Of a DNA stretch of 15,884 nt, positions 1-7,281 are shown one piece after another (position 1 is the first letter of the stretch; every line of letters begins with the position of its first letter). The DNA lies in contig JAVJUS010000097.1 in assembly GCA_040220455.1 (NCBI GenBank), forward strand, positions 1-15,884, in the 5' to 3' direction. The position numbers and the translations under genes are program-made. The stretch is from JAVJUS01 sp040220455. Its GTDB lineage: Bacteria; Pseudomonadota; Alphaproteobacteria; DSM-16000; Inquilinaceae. The notes below the pieces were generated by a model. The model was not told where the DNA came from. It saw only the letters and a program-made list of their open reading frames with translations, and made no database searches.

Positions 1-20
1 CGAGCGAAGCGAGCCCGACA
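1..20. repeat. Partial dispersed palindromic repeat (REP-like)
   Basis: The window opens with CGAGCGAAGCGAGCCCGACA, which reads as the right part of a common bacterial intergenic repeat of the form GTAGGTCGG..CGAGCGAAGCGAGCCCGACA (a hairpin around GAAG). A related unit is at 15785-15861 in the opposite orientation, where TGTCGGGCTCGC reappears. Only a fragment is visible because the window edge cuts it. The family assignment is from memory of such repeats. Confidence 0.45.
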
Positions 21-78
21 GGCAGGGACCGGGCCGATCGCCGGAGACGTCGGGGCGGTTTGGGTGTTCGATGTGAAG

Positions 79-106
79 GGGCCCCGGTGGTGTACCACCG
101 GGGCCC
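79..106. terminator. Strong hairpin, possible terminator of the upstream gene
   Basis: The arms GGGCCCCGGTGGT (79-91) and ACCACCGGGGCCC (94-106) are a perfect 13-bp inverted repeat with a 2-nt centre. No T-run follows on the plus strand, so it is not a textbook intrinsic terminator. It may act with an upstream gene lying outside the window, or simply be a repeat. The rest of 107-444 holds no gene I can support. It has one more perfect hairpin (arms 297-305 and 314-322) and no convincing promoter. Confidence 0.4.
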
Positions 107-444
107 GATCGTGCGGCAGCGCGGAGACCCGTCGGAGGGGGGTCGCGGGTCCGGGAATGCCTTCGGATGGCCGCAGTCTCCGGCATTCCCCGGCGGCGGG
201 AGGGGGATCCGCTCGCCGACCGCGCAGCCTCAGAATTGTGGAAAGCGGATCAGCCGTCAAGCCCTTGGTGTGCTCTCGATCACGGAATGCAGCACGCCGC
301 TGGCGGCAGGGCACGCCAGCGGGGCGGGCCGCCCTTGCGCCCCGTGGTGGTTCGGCTAGGCTCGCGCCCCAGGTCGCGCTTTCGCCCAGAACCCCGATGG
401 CGCGGGGTCATGGCGCGACAACGTTTGACAGGGAGGAGTCGCCG

Positions 445-1533
445 ATGCGCCGCCGTGGATTCCTGGCCGGAGCCGCCACCGGAGCCGCCGTCACAGCCGG
501 AGGGGTCGCCGCCCCAGCCATCGCCCAGGACACCGTGCGCTGGACCATGGTCAGCCCGTGGCCCAAGGGCGCGCCGGGCGTCGGCGTCAACGCCCAGCGC
601 GTGGCCGACCGCATCACCGAGATGAGCGGCGGCCGGCTGGAGGTGACGCACTACGCCGCCGGGGAGCTGGTGCCGCCGTTCGAGAGCCTGGACGCCGTCA
701 TCTCGGGCGACGCCCATATCATGCACGCCACGCCGTACTACTGGGTCGGCCGCTCGCCGGCGCTCAACTACTTCACCGGTGTGCCCTACGGCCTGACCGC
801 CACGGAGCTGTCGGGCTGGCTCGAGTTCGGCGACGGCCAGGCGCTGTGGGACGAGGCCTACGCCGATTTCGGGGTCAAGCCGTTCTATGCGGGCTCGTCC
901 GGCACCCAGGCCGGCGGCTGGTTCCGGCAGGAGATCGACAGCCTCGACGACATCAAGGGCCTGCGTATCCGCATCGCCGGGCTCGGCGGCGAGGTCTTCC
1001 GGCGGCTGGGCGCCGCGGTGACGATGCTGCCGCCGGGCGAGATCTTCCCGGCGATGGAGGCCGGCACGGTCGACGCGGCCGAATGGGTGGGCCCGTGGAA
1101 CGACCTGGCCTTCGGCCTGCACCGGGTCGCCGACTACTACTACGTCCCGGCCTTCCACGAGCCGGGGCCGGGGCTGGAGGTCACCGTCAACCGGGCGGCC
1201 TACGAGTCGCTGCCCGCCGACCTGCAGGCGATCGTGCGCTACGCGGTCGGCTCGGTCGCCAAGACGACCGACGGCGACTTCAACTACCACAACATCATGT
1301 CCCTGCCGGTTCTCCTGGAGGAGCACGGCGTGGCGCTGCGCGAGTTTCCGCCGGAGGTGGTCCAGGCGCTCGGCGACCTGTCGCTCGAGGTCCTGGCCGA
1401 GATCGGCGAGTCCGATCCGCTGACCAAGCGCGTGCACGAGAGTTACATGACCTTCCTGCGCAACGCCGCGCAATACACGTCGCGCATGGAAGGGGCGATC
1501 ATCCGCCAGCGCGCGACCGTGCTCGGCGGCTGA
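445..1533 (+). CDS. dctP: TRAP transporter substrate-binding protein, DctP family, TakP-like
   Basis: This is a 362-aa periplasmic solute-binding protein that would capture an organic (2-oxo/carboxylic) acid for a TRAP transporter. The start ATG has GGGAGGAG 7-14 nt upstream, and the open frame further upstream does not look coding. Residues 1-28 form a Tat-type signal (RRRGFLAG, then a hydrophobic stretch ending AIAQ). The mature protein matches, from memory, Rhodobacter TakP: TQAGGWFRQEI near 154-164, LRIRIAGLGGEVFRRLGA at 173-190, DAAEWVGPWND at 210-220. Q155, E213 and W214 correspond to the TakP residues that hold Na+ and the 2-oxoacid. No DctQ/DctM membrane genes are adjacent, so its permease is elsewhere or lies left of the window. 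The family is certain; the ligand is inferred. Confidence 0.93.
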   Translation: MRRRGFLAGAATGAAVTAGGVAAPAIAQDTVRWTMVSPWPKGAPGVGVNAQRVADRITEMSGGRLEVTHYAAGELVPPFESLDAVISGDAHIMHATPYYWVGRSPALNYFTGVPYGLTATELSGWLEFGDGQALWDEAYADFGVKPFYAGSSGTQAGGWFRQEIDSLDDIKGLRIRIAGLGGEVFRRLGAAVTMLPPGEIFPAMEAGTVDAAEWVGPWNDLAFGLHRVADYYYVPAFHEPGPGLEVTVNRAAYESLPADLQAIVRYAVGSVAKTTDGDFNYHNIMSLPVLLEEHGVALREFPPEVVQALGDLSLEVLAEIGESDPLTKRVHESYMTFLRNAAQYTSRMEGAIIRQRATVLGG

Positions 1534-1555
1534 CGCGGCGCGACAGACGGGCGGG

Positions 1556-1590
1556 GGCCGGCCCGGGTGGCGTCAGCCCCGGGCCGGGCC
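1556..1590. terminator. Bidirectional terminator-like hairpin between convergent genes
   Basis: GGCCGGCCCGGG (1556-1567) pairs with CCCGGGCCGG-G-CC (1578-1590), with one bulged G and a 10-nt loop. It lies between the dctP stop (1533) and the convergent dioxygenase gene, and overlaps that gene's stop codon at 1573-1575. There is no poly-T tract on either side, so termination is inferred from position and stem strength. Confidence 0.5.
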
Positions 1591-2604
1591 GCCCGCCCGC
1601 GCCTCCTCGCCCCAGAAGAAGCTGATCAGCACGTGGCGCCGGCCGGCGGTCACCGGCCGGGCGACGTGCATGTGGCCGCAGGAGAAGACGATCGCCCCGC
1701 CCGCCGGCGGCCTGTACTCGGCCGGCCCGAATTCCGGAAAGGCGAGCGTGCCCCCGTCGTAGCCGTCGTCCAGGTTCAGGCTGAGCGCGAAGCGCCGGTG
1801 CCGGGCGTCGGGTGTCGTGTTGTCCCGATGGGCGGCGAAGTGCCCGCCCTCGGCGGCGTCGTAGGCGGCGATCTTGAACCGCTCGAACCGGGTCACGGGG
1901 TAGTGGAAGGACCGCGCGATCTCCGGCAGGACGCGCCGGCCCAGCCGCTCGGTCACCATGGCCACGAGGTCCGGATCGTCGAGCGTGTGATCGCGCCGCC
2001 GCTTGGCGACGGCATCGGCGGCGAGCACGGTGTCGTCGCCCTGCGCGCGCAGCATGCCGCTCTCGACGTTGTCGGCCGCGTGGGCGGCGATCAGGCGGGC
2101 GCATTGGTCGGGGTCGAGCACGCCGGGCACGATCAGCACGGGCGCCGCCGTGGCGAACACCGGCGCGGCCTCGACCCGCCCGCCCTGGCCGAGGTCCGTC
2201 ACGGCGTCGGCGAGCGCGCCGGGCTCGGGCGAGTCGAGCCGCGCGGCCAGCCGGCCGGTCGCGTCGACGACCAGCGCCACCGCACCGGCCGCGCCCGTCT
2301 CGCCGATCAGGGCGCGCGCCAGGCGGCCGTCGTCGAGCTGGTCGGCGACGCCCGTCGGGTCGGCCGCACCGGGCTCGCCCTCGCTTTTGCCGGCGGGTCG
2401 CAGGCGGTGGACGCCGGCCCCGGCCTGCCGCGCCGCGGTCGCCAGCGCCGCCGCGTCGTCGCCCGACCCGGCGATCAGCAGGAGGACCACCGGCGCGCCC
2501 AGGAACCGCTCGTTGAAGGTCGGCCGGCGCCCGTCGGCGGACGGCAGCAGGAAATCCGGCAGACGCTCGCCCGGCTCGGGCGGCGACGGGATCCGGGACG
2601 CCAT
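1573..2604 (-). CDS. Redoxin-like / Fe(II)-2-oxoglutarate dioxygenase fusion protein
   Basis: The protein is 343 aa. The ATG at 2604 was chosen because GGAGG sits 6 nt upstream (2611-2615); an in-frame ATG at 2649 lacks such a site. Residues 10-135 resemble the AhpC/redoxin fold (PGERLPDFLLPSADGR, then a hydrophobic strand) but contain no cysteine, so peroxidase or thioredoxin chemistry is unlikely. Residues 150-335 form a prolyl-4-hydroxylase-type dioxygenase domain. HxD is H259-R-D261, the distal iron ligand is H313, and R323 in PVTAGRRHVL would bind 2-oxoglutarate. The only cysteines are C168 and C309. There is no signal peptide, so it should be cytoplasmic. Such enzymes hydroxylate peptidyl proline or other side chains with O2; the substrate here is unknown. 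It is convergent with dctP and divergent from the DUF6134 operon. Confidence 0.88.
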   Translation of the reverse strand: MASRIPSPPEPGERLPDFLLPSADGRRPTFNERFLGAPVVLLLIAGSGDDAAALATAARQAGAGVHRLRPAGKSEGEPGAADPTGVADQLDDGRLARALIGETGAAGAVALVVDATGRLAARLDSPEPGALADAVTDLGQGGRVEAAPVFATAAPVLIVPGVLDPDQCARLIAAHAADNVESGMLRAQGDDTVLAADAVAKRRRDHTLDDPDLVAMVTERLGRRVLPEIARSFHYPVTRFERFKIAAYDAAEGGHFAAHRDNTTPDARHRRFALSLNLDDGYDGGTLAFPEFGPAEYRPPAGGAIVFSCGHMHVARPVTAGRRHVLISFFWGEEARAGGPARG

Positions 2605-2699
2605 GGCGGGCCTCCACGAAATTCGGTCGCCGAGGCGGCGGCGATGCATTGGACGGATGGCACCGACGCCCTACCTCAGTGCTGCACAGAGCTCAAAGA

Positions 2700-2743
2700 C
2701 TAGAGCATGCTGCGCCCGAACGGGCGCAGACAAGATGCTCTAG
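2700..2743. repeat. Nested palindromic repeat element, module 1
   Basis: The outer arms CTAGAGCAT (2700-2708) and ATGCTCTAG (2735-2743) enclose inner arms CTGCGCCCG (2710-2718) and CGGGCGCAG (2721-2729). Intergenic palindromes beginning (C)TAGAGCAT are common in alphaproteobacterial genomes, and this looks like one of them. It lies in the divergent gap between the dioxygenase and DUF6134 genes and has lower GC than its neighbours. Confidence 0.65.
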
Positions 2744-2756
2744 GTTGTTGAAGATA

Positions 2757-2803
2757 GGGCAATTCTTTCCGAACTGATAATTCCATCAGTTCGCAAATCG
2801 CCC
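2757..2803. repeat. Palindromic repeat element, module 2
   Basis: Perfect 9-bp arms CGAACTGAT (2770-2778) and ATCAGTTCG (2785-2793) surround a 6-nt loop. Imperfect outer arms (GGGCAATT at 2757-2764, AAATCGCCC at 2795-2803) extend the stem. It follows module 1 by 13 bp, so the two may form one composite mobile palindrome. An operator role for the DUF6134 operon is possible, but nothing in the sequence shows it. Confidence 0.5.
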
Positions 2804-2897
2804 GAGGGCGTTCGCCTTTCGCGGGCCACCGCTCGCCGTCTTTCCGGTCTCTCGGAGGCGGCGCCGGCGGCCAGGGACAGACCGGGATGATCCGACC

Positions 2898-3653
2898 ATG
2901 TCGATGCGCACATCGCTTCACCGGCCGAGCGTTCCGAAGACGGGGCGCCGGCCCGTTCTCGCCGGCCTGGGCGCCGCGGCCCTCGGCGCCGCGCTGCCGT
3001 TCGGCCTTTCCCGTTCCGCGACGGCCTCGGTTCCCATGAACGGCATTCCGCCCGCCGGGCTGATCCCCTTCGACATCCGCCGCGGCGACTCGGTCATCGG
3101 GGCGCACACCCTGCGCTTCTCCGGCGACGCGAGCCGACTGACCGTGGATATCGCGATCGACATCGAGGTCAAGGCGGCCTTCATCACCGTCTACCGCTAC
3201 ACCCACCGCAACACGGAGACCTGGGCCGACGGCAGGCTCCAGGCGATCCAGACGCGGACCGACGACAACGGCGACACGCTGTCGGTCTCCGGCCGGGCGA
3301 CGGCGGACGGCTTCCGGGTCGAGGGATCGCAGGGCACTGTGGCCGCACCCGCCGATATCCTGCCGACGAGCTACTGGAACATCGGCACGGTGGAGGCGAC
3401 GCGCCTGCTCGACACCCAGAAGGGCACGATTCGGGAGGTCTCGATCGCGCCGGCGGGGCGGGAGACGGTGACGGCCGCCGGCCGCCAGGTGCAGGCGACG
3501 CGATACGCCGTGACCGGGGACCTGACGCTGGACGTCTGGTATTCCGATCCCGGGCAGTGGGTGAAGATGTACTTCCAGGCCCGGGGCGCGACCATCGACT
3601 ACACCCTCAATCCGGGCGAGGCGGGGGCCTCCACGCTGGTCGAGCGGGCTTGA
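2898..3653 (+). CDS. DUF6134 family protein, Tat-type signal
   Basis: This is a 251-aa exported protein of unknown function. Residues 1-44 form a twin-arginine signal (TGRRPVLAGLGAAALGAALP, cleavage likely near SATAS). The mature part is a beta-rich domain starting IPFDIRRGDSVIGAHTLRFS, with YRYTHRNTETWADGRLQAI in the middle and VWYSDPGQWVKMYFQARG near the end. I assign it to DUF6134, related in style to DUF3108-type periplasmic barrels, from memory. The ATG has only a weak GGGA upstream; M3 is an alternative start. Its stop overlaps the photolyase start (TGATG, 1 nt), so the two are translationally coupled. Pairing of a periplasmic protein with a cytoplasmic photolyase suggests shared stress regulation rather than a complex. 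Confidence 0.82.
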   Translation: MSMRTSLHRPSVPKTGRRPVLAGLGAAALGAALPFGLSRSATASVPMNGIPPAGLIPFDIRRGDSVIGAHTLRFSGDASRLTVDIAIDIEVKAAFITVYRYTHRNTETWADGRLQAIQTRTDDNGDTLSVSGRATADGFRVEGSQGTVAAPADILPTSYWNIGTVEATRLLDTQKGTIREVSIAPAGRETVTAAGRQVQATRYAVTGDLTLDVWYSDPGQWVKMYFQARGATIDYTLNPGEAGASTLVERA

Positions 3654-5224
3654 TGGCGGCAACGCTGCGTTTCGTCCTTGGCGACCAGTTGACCCGCGGC
3701 GTGGCCGCCCTGCGCGATCTCGACTCGGACGTCGACACGGTGCTGATGGCGGAGGTCGCCGAGGAGGCGACTTACGTCCCCCATCACCCCAAGAAGATCG
3801 CCTTTTGTCTCTCGGCCATGCGCCACTTCGCCGAGGCGCTGCGGGCCGAGGGAATAGCCGTCGACTACGTGACGCTCGACGATCCGGCGAACACCGGCAG
3901 CCTCGGCGGCGAGGTGGCGCGCGCGGTCGCCCGGCACGGCCCGGACCGCGTCGTCGTCACCGAGGCCGGAGAGTGGCGCCTGGCCGCCGACATGGCGCGC
4001 TGGGGCGAGCGCTGCGGCGTGCCGGTGGAGATCCGCGACGACAACCGGTTCCTCGCCTCGCACGACGACTTCGCTGGCTGGGCCGAGGGCCGCAAGGTGC
4101 TGCGCATGGAATATTTCTACCGCGAGATGCGCCGGCGCCACGACGTCCTGATGACGCCGGACGGCGAGCCCGAGGGCGGCCGCTGGAACTTCGATTCCGA
4201 CAACCGCAAGGCCCTGCCCGACGATAACCATCCGCCGGCCCCGCCGGCCTTCGAGCCGGACCGCATCACCGAAGAGGTGCTGGATCTGGTCGAACGGCGC
4301 TTCGCCTCGGGCGAGGGCCGGCATTTCGGCGATCTCCGGCCGTTCCGCTTCGCCGTGACGCGGGACGACGCGCTGGCGGCGCTCGACCGGTTCATCGCCG
4401 AGGGATTGCCGAAATTCGGCGACTACCAGGACGCCATGGCCGAGGGGCAGGACTGGCTCTACCACTCCGTCCTGGCGGTCTACCTTAACGCCGGGCTGAT
4501 CGATCCGCGCGAGGCGATCGCCAAGGCGGAGGCCGCGTGGCGCGCGGACCGCGCGCCGCTCAACGCGGTCGAGGGCTATATCCGCCAGATCCTGGGCTGG
4601 CGGGAGTATGTCCGCGGCATCTACTGGCGCGAGATGCCGGACTATGCGGAGACCAACGCGCTCGACGCCCGCCGCTCGCTGCCCGATTTCTACTGGACCG
4701 GCGAGACGGCGATGAACTGCCTGGCGCGGGTCGTCGACCAGACCCGGCGGGAGGCCTATGCCCACCATATCCAGCGCCTGATGGTCACCGGCAACTTCGC
4801 CCTGCTGCTGGGCGTCGACCCGCGCGAGATCAACGAATGGTACCTGGCGGTCTACGCCGACGCCTACGAATGGGTCGAGTTGCCCAATGTCCAGGGCATG
4901 GTGATGTACGCCGACGGCGGCCTGCTCGCCTCCAAGCCCTACGCGGCGAGCGGCGCCTATATCGACCGGATGTCGGACTACTGCCGCGGCTGCCGCTATT
5001 CGGTGAAGGCCAAGACCGGCGAGGACGCGTGCCCGTTCAATTACCTCTACTGGAATTTCGTCATGGAGAACCACGACCGGCTCTCCGGCAACCCGCGCAT
5101 GGGGCCGATCCTGCGCACGCTGGCGAAGATGACCGACGACCGGAAGCAGGCGATCCGCGCCGACACGCGCCGCTTCCTGGCCGAGCTCTACGGCGAGCGG
5201 TCCGCCGGCGCGGCGGCCGAGTGA
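3653..5224 (+). CDS. cryB: Fe-S bacterial (6-4) photolyase / cryptochrome (PhrB/CryB type)
   Basis: This is a 523-aa flavoprotein of the iron-sulfur bacterial cryptochrome/photolyase group, which repairs UV (6-4) photoproducts with light using FAD and a ribityllumazine antenna. The N-terminal Rossmann domain begins LRFVLGDQLT (5-14), and the C-terminal helical FAD domain carries GYIRQILGWREYVRGIYW (308-325). The four cluster ligands are C356, C444, C447 and C460 (CRGC then C), each exactly six residues above the Agrobacterium PhrB positions as I recall them. H371-H372 and Y430 also match. The start at 3653 gives the family's normal N-terminus and overlaps the DUF6134 stop by 1 nt. The SDR gene follows after 28 nt. 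Fe-S relatives also act as light-responsive regulators (Rhodobacter CryB), so signalling remains possible. Confidence 0.95.
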   Translation: MAATLRFVLGDQLTRGVAALRDLDSDVDTVLMAEVAEEATYVPHHPKKIAFCLSAMRHFAEALRAEGIAVDYVTLDDPANTGSLGGEVARAVARHGPDRVVVTEAGEWRLAADMARWGERCGVPVEIRDDNRFLASHDDFAGWAEGRKVLRMEYFYREMRRRHDVLMTPDGEPEGGRWNFDSDNRKALPDDNHPPAPPAFEPDRITEEVLDLVERRFASGEGRHFGDLRPFRFAVTRDDALAALDRFIAEGLPKFGDYQDAMAEGQDWLYHSVLAVYLNAGLIDPREAIAKAEAAWRADRAPLNAVEGYIRQILGWREYVRGIYWREMPDYAETNALDARRSLPDFYWTGETAMNCLARVVDQTRREAYAHHIQRLMVTGNFALLLGVDPREINEWYLAVYADAYEWVELPNVQGMVMYADGGLLASKPYAASGAYIDRMSDYCRGCRYSVKAKTGEDACPFNYLYWNFVMENHDRLSGNPRMGPILRTLAKMTDDRKQAIRADTRRFLAELYGERSAGAAAE

Positions 5225-5252
5225 CCGGCCAGCGAGCGATTGGGAGGCCCGC

Positions 5253-6023
5253 ATGATCCCCGTTCCCCAGGAAGGCTGTGCCTGGATCACCGGCGCCTCT
5301 TCGGGCATCGGCCGGGCGCTCGCGCTGCGCATGGCGCGGGCCGGCTGGACCGTCGGCGTGACCGCGCGCCGGGTCGAGGTGCTGGAGGAGTTGGCCCGCG
5401 AGGCCGACGGCGCGCGCGGCCGCATCGTGCCCGCGCCCTGCGACGTCACCGATCGGGCGGCGGTCATCGAGGCGCTGGCCGCGTTGGAGAAGGAGGCCGG
5501 CCCGGTGCGTCTGGCCGTCCTCAACGCTGGCATCTACGAGCCCGACCGGGCGGACACGCTCGACCCGGACACCTTCGCCAAGACGGTCAACCTGAACCTG
5601 ATCGGCACGGTCGGCTGCCTCGCCGCGCTCATGCCCGACTGGATCGAGCGCAAGCAGGGCCATCTGGTGGTGGTCTCCTCGGTCGCCGGCTACAGCGGGC
5701 TGCCGCGCTCCCTGTCCTACGGGGCGACCAAGGCGGCGTTGATCAACTTCTGCGAAGGGCTGAAGTTCGATTTCGACCGGCTGGACCTGGCGGTGCAGGT
5801 GGTCTGCCCCGGCTTCGTGCGCACCCCGGCGACCGACCGGAACGACTTCAAGATGCCCGCGCTGATGGAGGTCGAGGACGCCGCCGAGGCGATCTATCGC
5901 GGCCTCGACCCGAAGCGGTTCGAGATCACCTTTCCCAAGCGCTTCACCTATGTCCTCAAGGTGCTGCGCTGTCTGCCGCACCGGCTCTACTTCCCCCTCG
6001 TCAAACGGATGACCGGCCAGTGA
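5253..6023 (+). CDS. Short-chain dehydrogenase/reductase (SDR)
   Basis: This is a 256-aa classical SDR using NAD(P)H. The nucleotide-binding motif TGASSGIG is at 13-20, NAG at 91-93, the active serine at S142 or S143, and YGATK gives Y156 and K160. A39-R40 after the second strand fits NADP preference. The C-terminal tail (about 215-256) is basic and hydrophobic (KRFTYVLKVLRCLPHRLYF), suggesting membrane association, which would suit a lipid substrate. The RBS GGGAGG lies just upstream of the ATG. The stop overlaps the next gene's GTG. SDRs of this kind neighbour the CFA/flavin-desaturase genes in the Rhodobacter singlet-oxygen cluster. The substrate is not determinable here. Confidence 0.92.
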   Translation: MIPVPQEGCAWITGASSGIGRALALRMARAGWTVGVTARRVEVLEELAREADGARGRIVPAPCDVTDRAAVIEALAALEKEAGPVRLAVLNAGIYEPDRADTLDPDTFAKTVNLNLIGTVGCLAALMPDWIERKQGHLVVVSSVAGYSGLPRSLSYGATKAALINFCEGLKFDFDRLDLAVQVVCPGFVRTPATDRNDFKMPALMEVEDAAEAIYRGLDPKRFEITFPKRFTYVLKVLRCLPHRLYFPLVKRMTGQ

Positions 6024-6493
6024 CAGCTCCCCCCGACGCATCCCCCGACGCCGCGACCGCGCCGGCCGACATGGCCGCCGCCGTCGACCGCTATGTGGTG
6101 TTCATGCAAGGCCTCGGGCCCGACGCGCTCGACCGGCTCGACGAGGGGCTGACCGAGGACGCGCGGTTCTGCGATCCCTTCAACGACGTCACCGGCCTGC
6201 CGGCGATGCGCCGGGTCTTCGCCCATACCTACCGCATGCTCCGCGACGTGGAGATCGAGGTGACCGACCGGGCGATCGTGGACGACCGGTGCTATCTGCG
6301 CTGGGTCTTCCACTATCGCATGGCGCGCTCGCCCAAGCGCTGGTCGGTCGTCGGCATCAGCGAGCTGCACTTCGCGCCCGATGGGCGGGTCAGCGCGCAT
6401 ATCGACTACTGGGACGCCGCGGGGCAGATCTACGAGAAGCTGCCGGTCCTCGGGCCGATCCTGCGCCGGATCCGCCGCCGCCTGCAGCCCTGA
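6020..6493 (+). CDS. NTF2-like (SnoaL/DUF4440-type) protein
   Basis: This is a 157-aa protein with the NTF2-like cone fold: a helix (about 19-40, VDRYVVFMQGLGPDALDRL), DARFCDPFNDVTGLPAMRRVF (about 50-70), then strands ending with SVVGISELHFAPDGRVSAHIDYWD (about 114-137). Such domains bind small hydrophobic ligands or act as isomerase/cyclase-type enzymes. The GTG start at 6020 overlaps the SDR stop (GTGA) and implies translational coupling; ATG at 6071 is the alternative and would drop 17 poorly conserved Ala/Pro-rich residues. The last gene of the plus operon with a clear start, it ends in an Arg-rich tail. Function beyond the fold is unknown. It probably works with the SDR, given their overlap. 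Confidence 0.88.
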   Translation: MTAPPDASPDAATAPADMAAAVDRYVVFMQGLGPDALDRLDEGLTEDARFCDPFNDVTGLPAMRRVFAHTYRMLRDVEIEVTDRAIVDDRCYLRWVFHYRMARSPKRWSVVGISELHFAPDGRVSAHIDYWDAAGQIYEKLPVLGPILRRIRRRLQP

Positions 6494-6760
6494 CCCCCGC
6501 CGGACGCAGGGCTGGGCGGGGGGCGGCGGCTGCGCTCGGCCTATCTGCGGCTCCTGGCGCGGCGGGCCTGGCGGGTCCTGCTCGGACGCCCGTCGCCGGT
6601 GGCGCCGTTCCAGGCGCCGGTGGCGATCGTGCCGGCCGACGACGTTGCGGGCCTGCTCGCCCGCAACGACAACGAGCTCGATCGCCTGGGCATCCGCCGC
6701 GCCGACCTGGAGGCGTTTCGCGACGGCCGGCTGAAGGTGGTGCGCCGCCGGCCGTCCTGA
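6494..6760 (+). CDS. Coding-like small ORF with no canonical start, in frame after the NTF2 stop
   Basis: After the TGA at 6491-6493 the same frame stays open for 88 codons. Only about 6 of the 88 third positions are A or T, as in real genes here. The product has an Arg-rich amphipathic start (LRSAYLRLLARRAWRVLLG), then VAIVPADDVAGLLARND and NELDRLGIRRADLEAFRDG, which faintly recalls DUF1127-like small proteins. There is no ATG or TTG; the first GTG is at 6599 (54 aa), and CTG codons at 6512 or 6530 are other options. It could be a gene with a rare start, a C-terminal part split from the NTF2 protein by a nonsense change, or a readthrough extension. I do not recognise a function. Confidence 0.45.
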   Translation, partial: PPPDAGLGGGRRLRSAYLRLLARRAWRVLLGRPSPVAPFQAPVAIVPADDVAGLLARNDNELDRLGIRRADLEAFRDGRLKVVRRRPS

Positions 6761-6780
6761 CCGTCGTCCTGAGGGAGGGG

Positions 6781-7164
6781 TCAGGTCCCCGGGGGCAGCG
6801 CCTCGCGATGGGGGTCGTCGAGCATGTCGGCGACCGCCGCCGCGGTCGTGTAGCGCAGGTCCAGGGCCACCGGCTCCGCCTCGGCGGGGTAGGGGACGGC
6901 CGGCAGCCGGCCGCCGCTCAGCCGCTCGACGATGCGCGAGGCCTCGCCCCGGTCCATGCCGGTCATCGCGACCGAGATGGCCATGCCCTGTTCCAGGATG
7001 CCGCGCGGCATCGCGCGGCCGTCCTGCAGCACCGGCTCTTTGCCGGCCTCGGTCCCGCCGCAGCCGGTCAGGCATTCCTTGGTGTCATGGACGAAGATGG
7101 CGTAGCAGGACTCGCCCTCGCAGGTGATCTTGCAGCTCTCGCCCGCGTCGCAGGTAACGCTCAT
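6781..7164 (-). CDS. Hypothetical Cys-rich small protein
   Basis: This 127-aa protein is not recognised. The ATG at 7164 has GGGAGG 7 nt upstream, a good site. The first 35 residues hold six cysteines (C5, C11, C15, C20, C31, C35), suggesting a metal-binding or disulfide knot, with no signal peptide or membrane segment. Residues 50-127 are cysteine-free, with a Met-rich stretch (MPRGILEQGMAISVAMTGM) and two predicted helices (RGEASRIVERL; TTAAAVADMLDD). It sits 117 nt downstream of the DUF3833 gene on the same strand and is convergent with the plus operon. A hairpin lies between it and the DUF3833 gene, so it may be transcribed separately. Confidence 0.68.
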   Translation of the reverse strand: MSVTCDAGESCKITCEGESCYAIFVHDTKECLTGCGGTEAGKEPVLQDGRAMPRGILEQGMAISVAMTGMDRGEASRIVERLSGGRLPAVPYPAEAEPVALDLRYTTAAAVADMLDDPHREALPPGT

Positions 7165-7187
7165 CGACCGGCCTCCCGTCGGCTTCG

Positions 7188-7207
7188 GACGGATACCGCT
7201 ATCCGTC
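7188..7207. other. Perfect 8-bp inverted repeat upstream of the Cys-rich gene
   Basis: GACGGATA (7188-7195) and TATCCGTC (7200-7207) pair across CCGC, 24 bp before the ATG at 7164. It could be the terminator of the long minus operon (no T-run follows) or an operator for the Cys-rich gene. Position alone supports either reading. Confidence 0.35.
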
Positions 7208-7281
7208 TCCGCCGAGCAGTGAAGCCGATCGACGCCGCCCCTGGCAACCGTCCATCTTCGGCAGCGGCAGCGGGGTCGCCG

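Noticed and set aside
425..430. TTGACA as a -35 box for dctP
   Set aside because: It lies directly against the ribosome site of the gene, leaving no room for a -10 and leader.
2888..2893. TGATCC as a second RpoE -35 before the DUF6134 gene
   Set aside because: It lies 4 bp before the ATG and no TAA-type -10 follows at 18 nt, so it would start transcription inside the gene.
3599..5533. 644-codon open frame on the minus strand
   Set aside because: It is antisense to the Fe-S photolyase and SDR, whose catalytic motifs are intact on the plus strand.
6756..6785. Terminator between the convergent ends at 6760 and 6781
   Set aside because: Only 7-bp arms (6756-6762, 6779-6785) with a 16-nt loop and no T-run; too weak to call.
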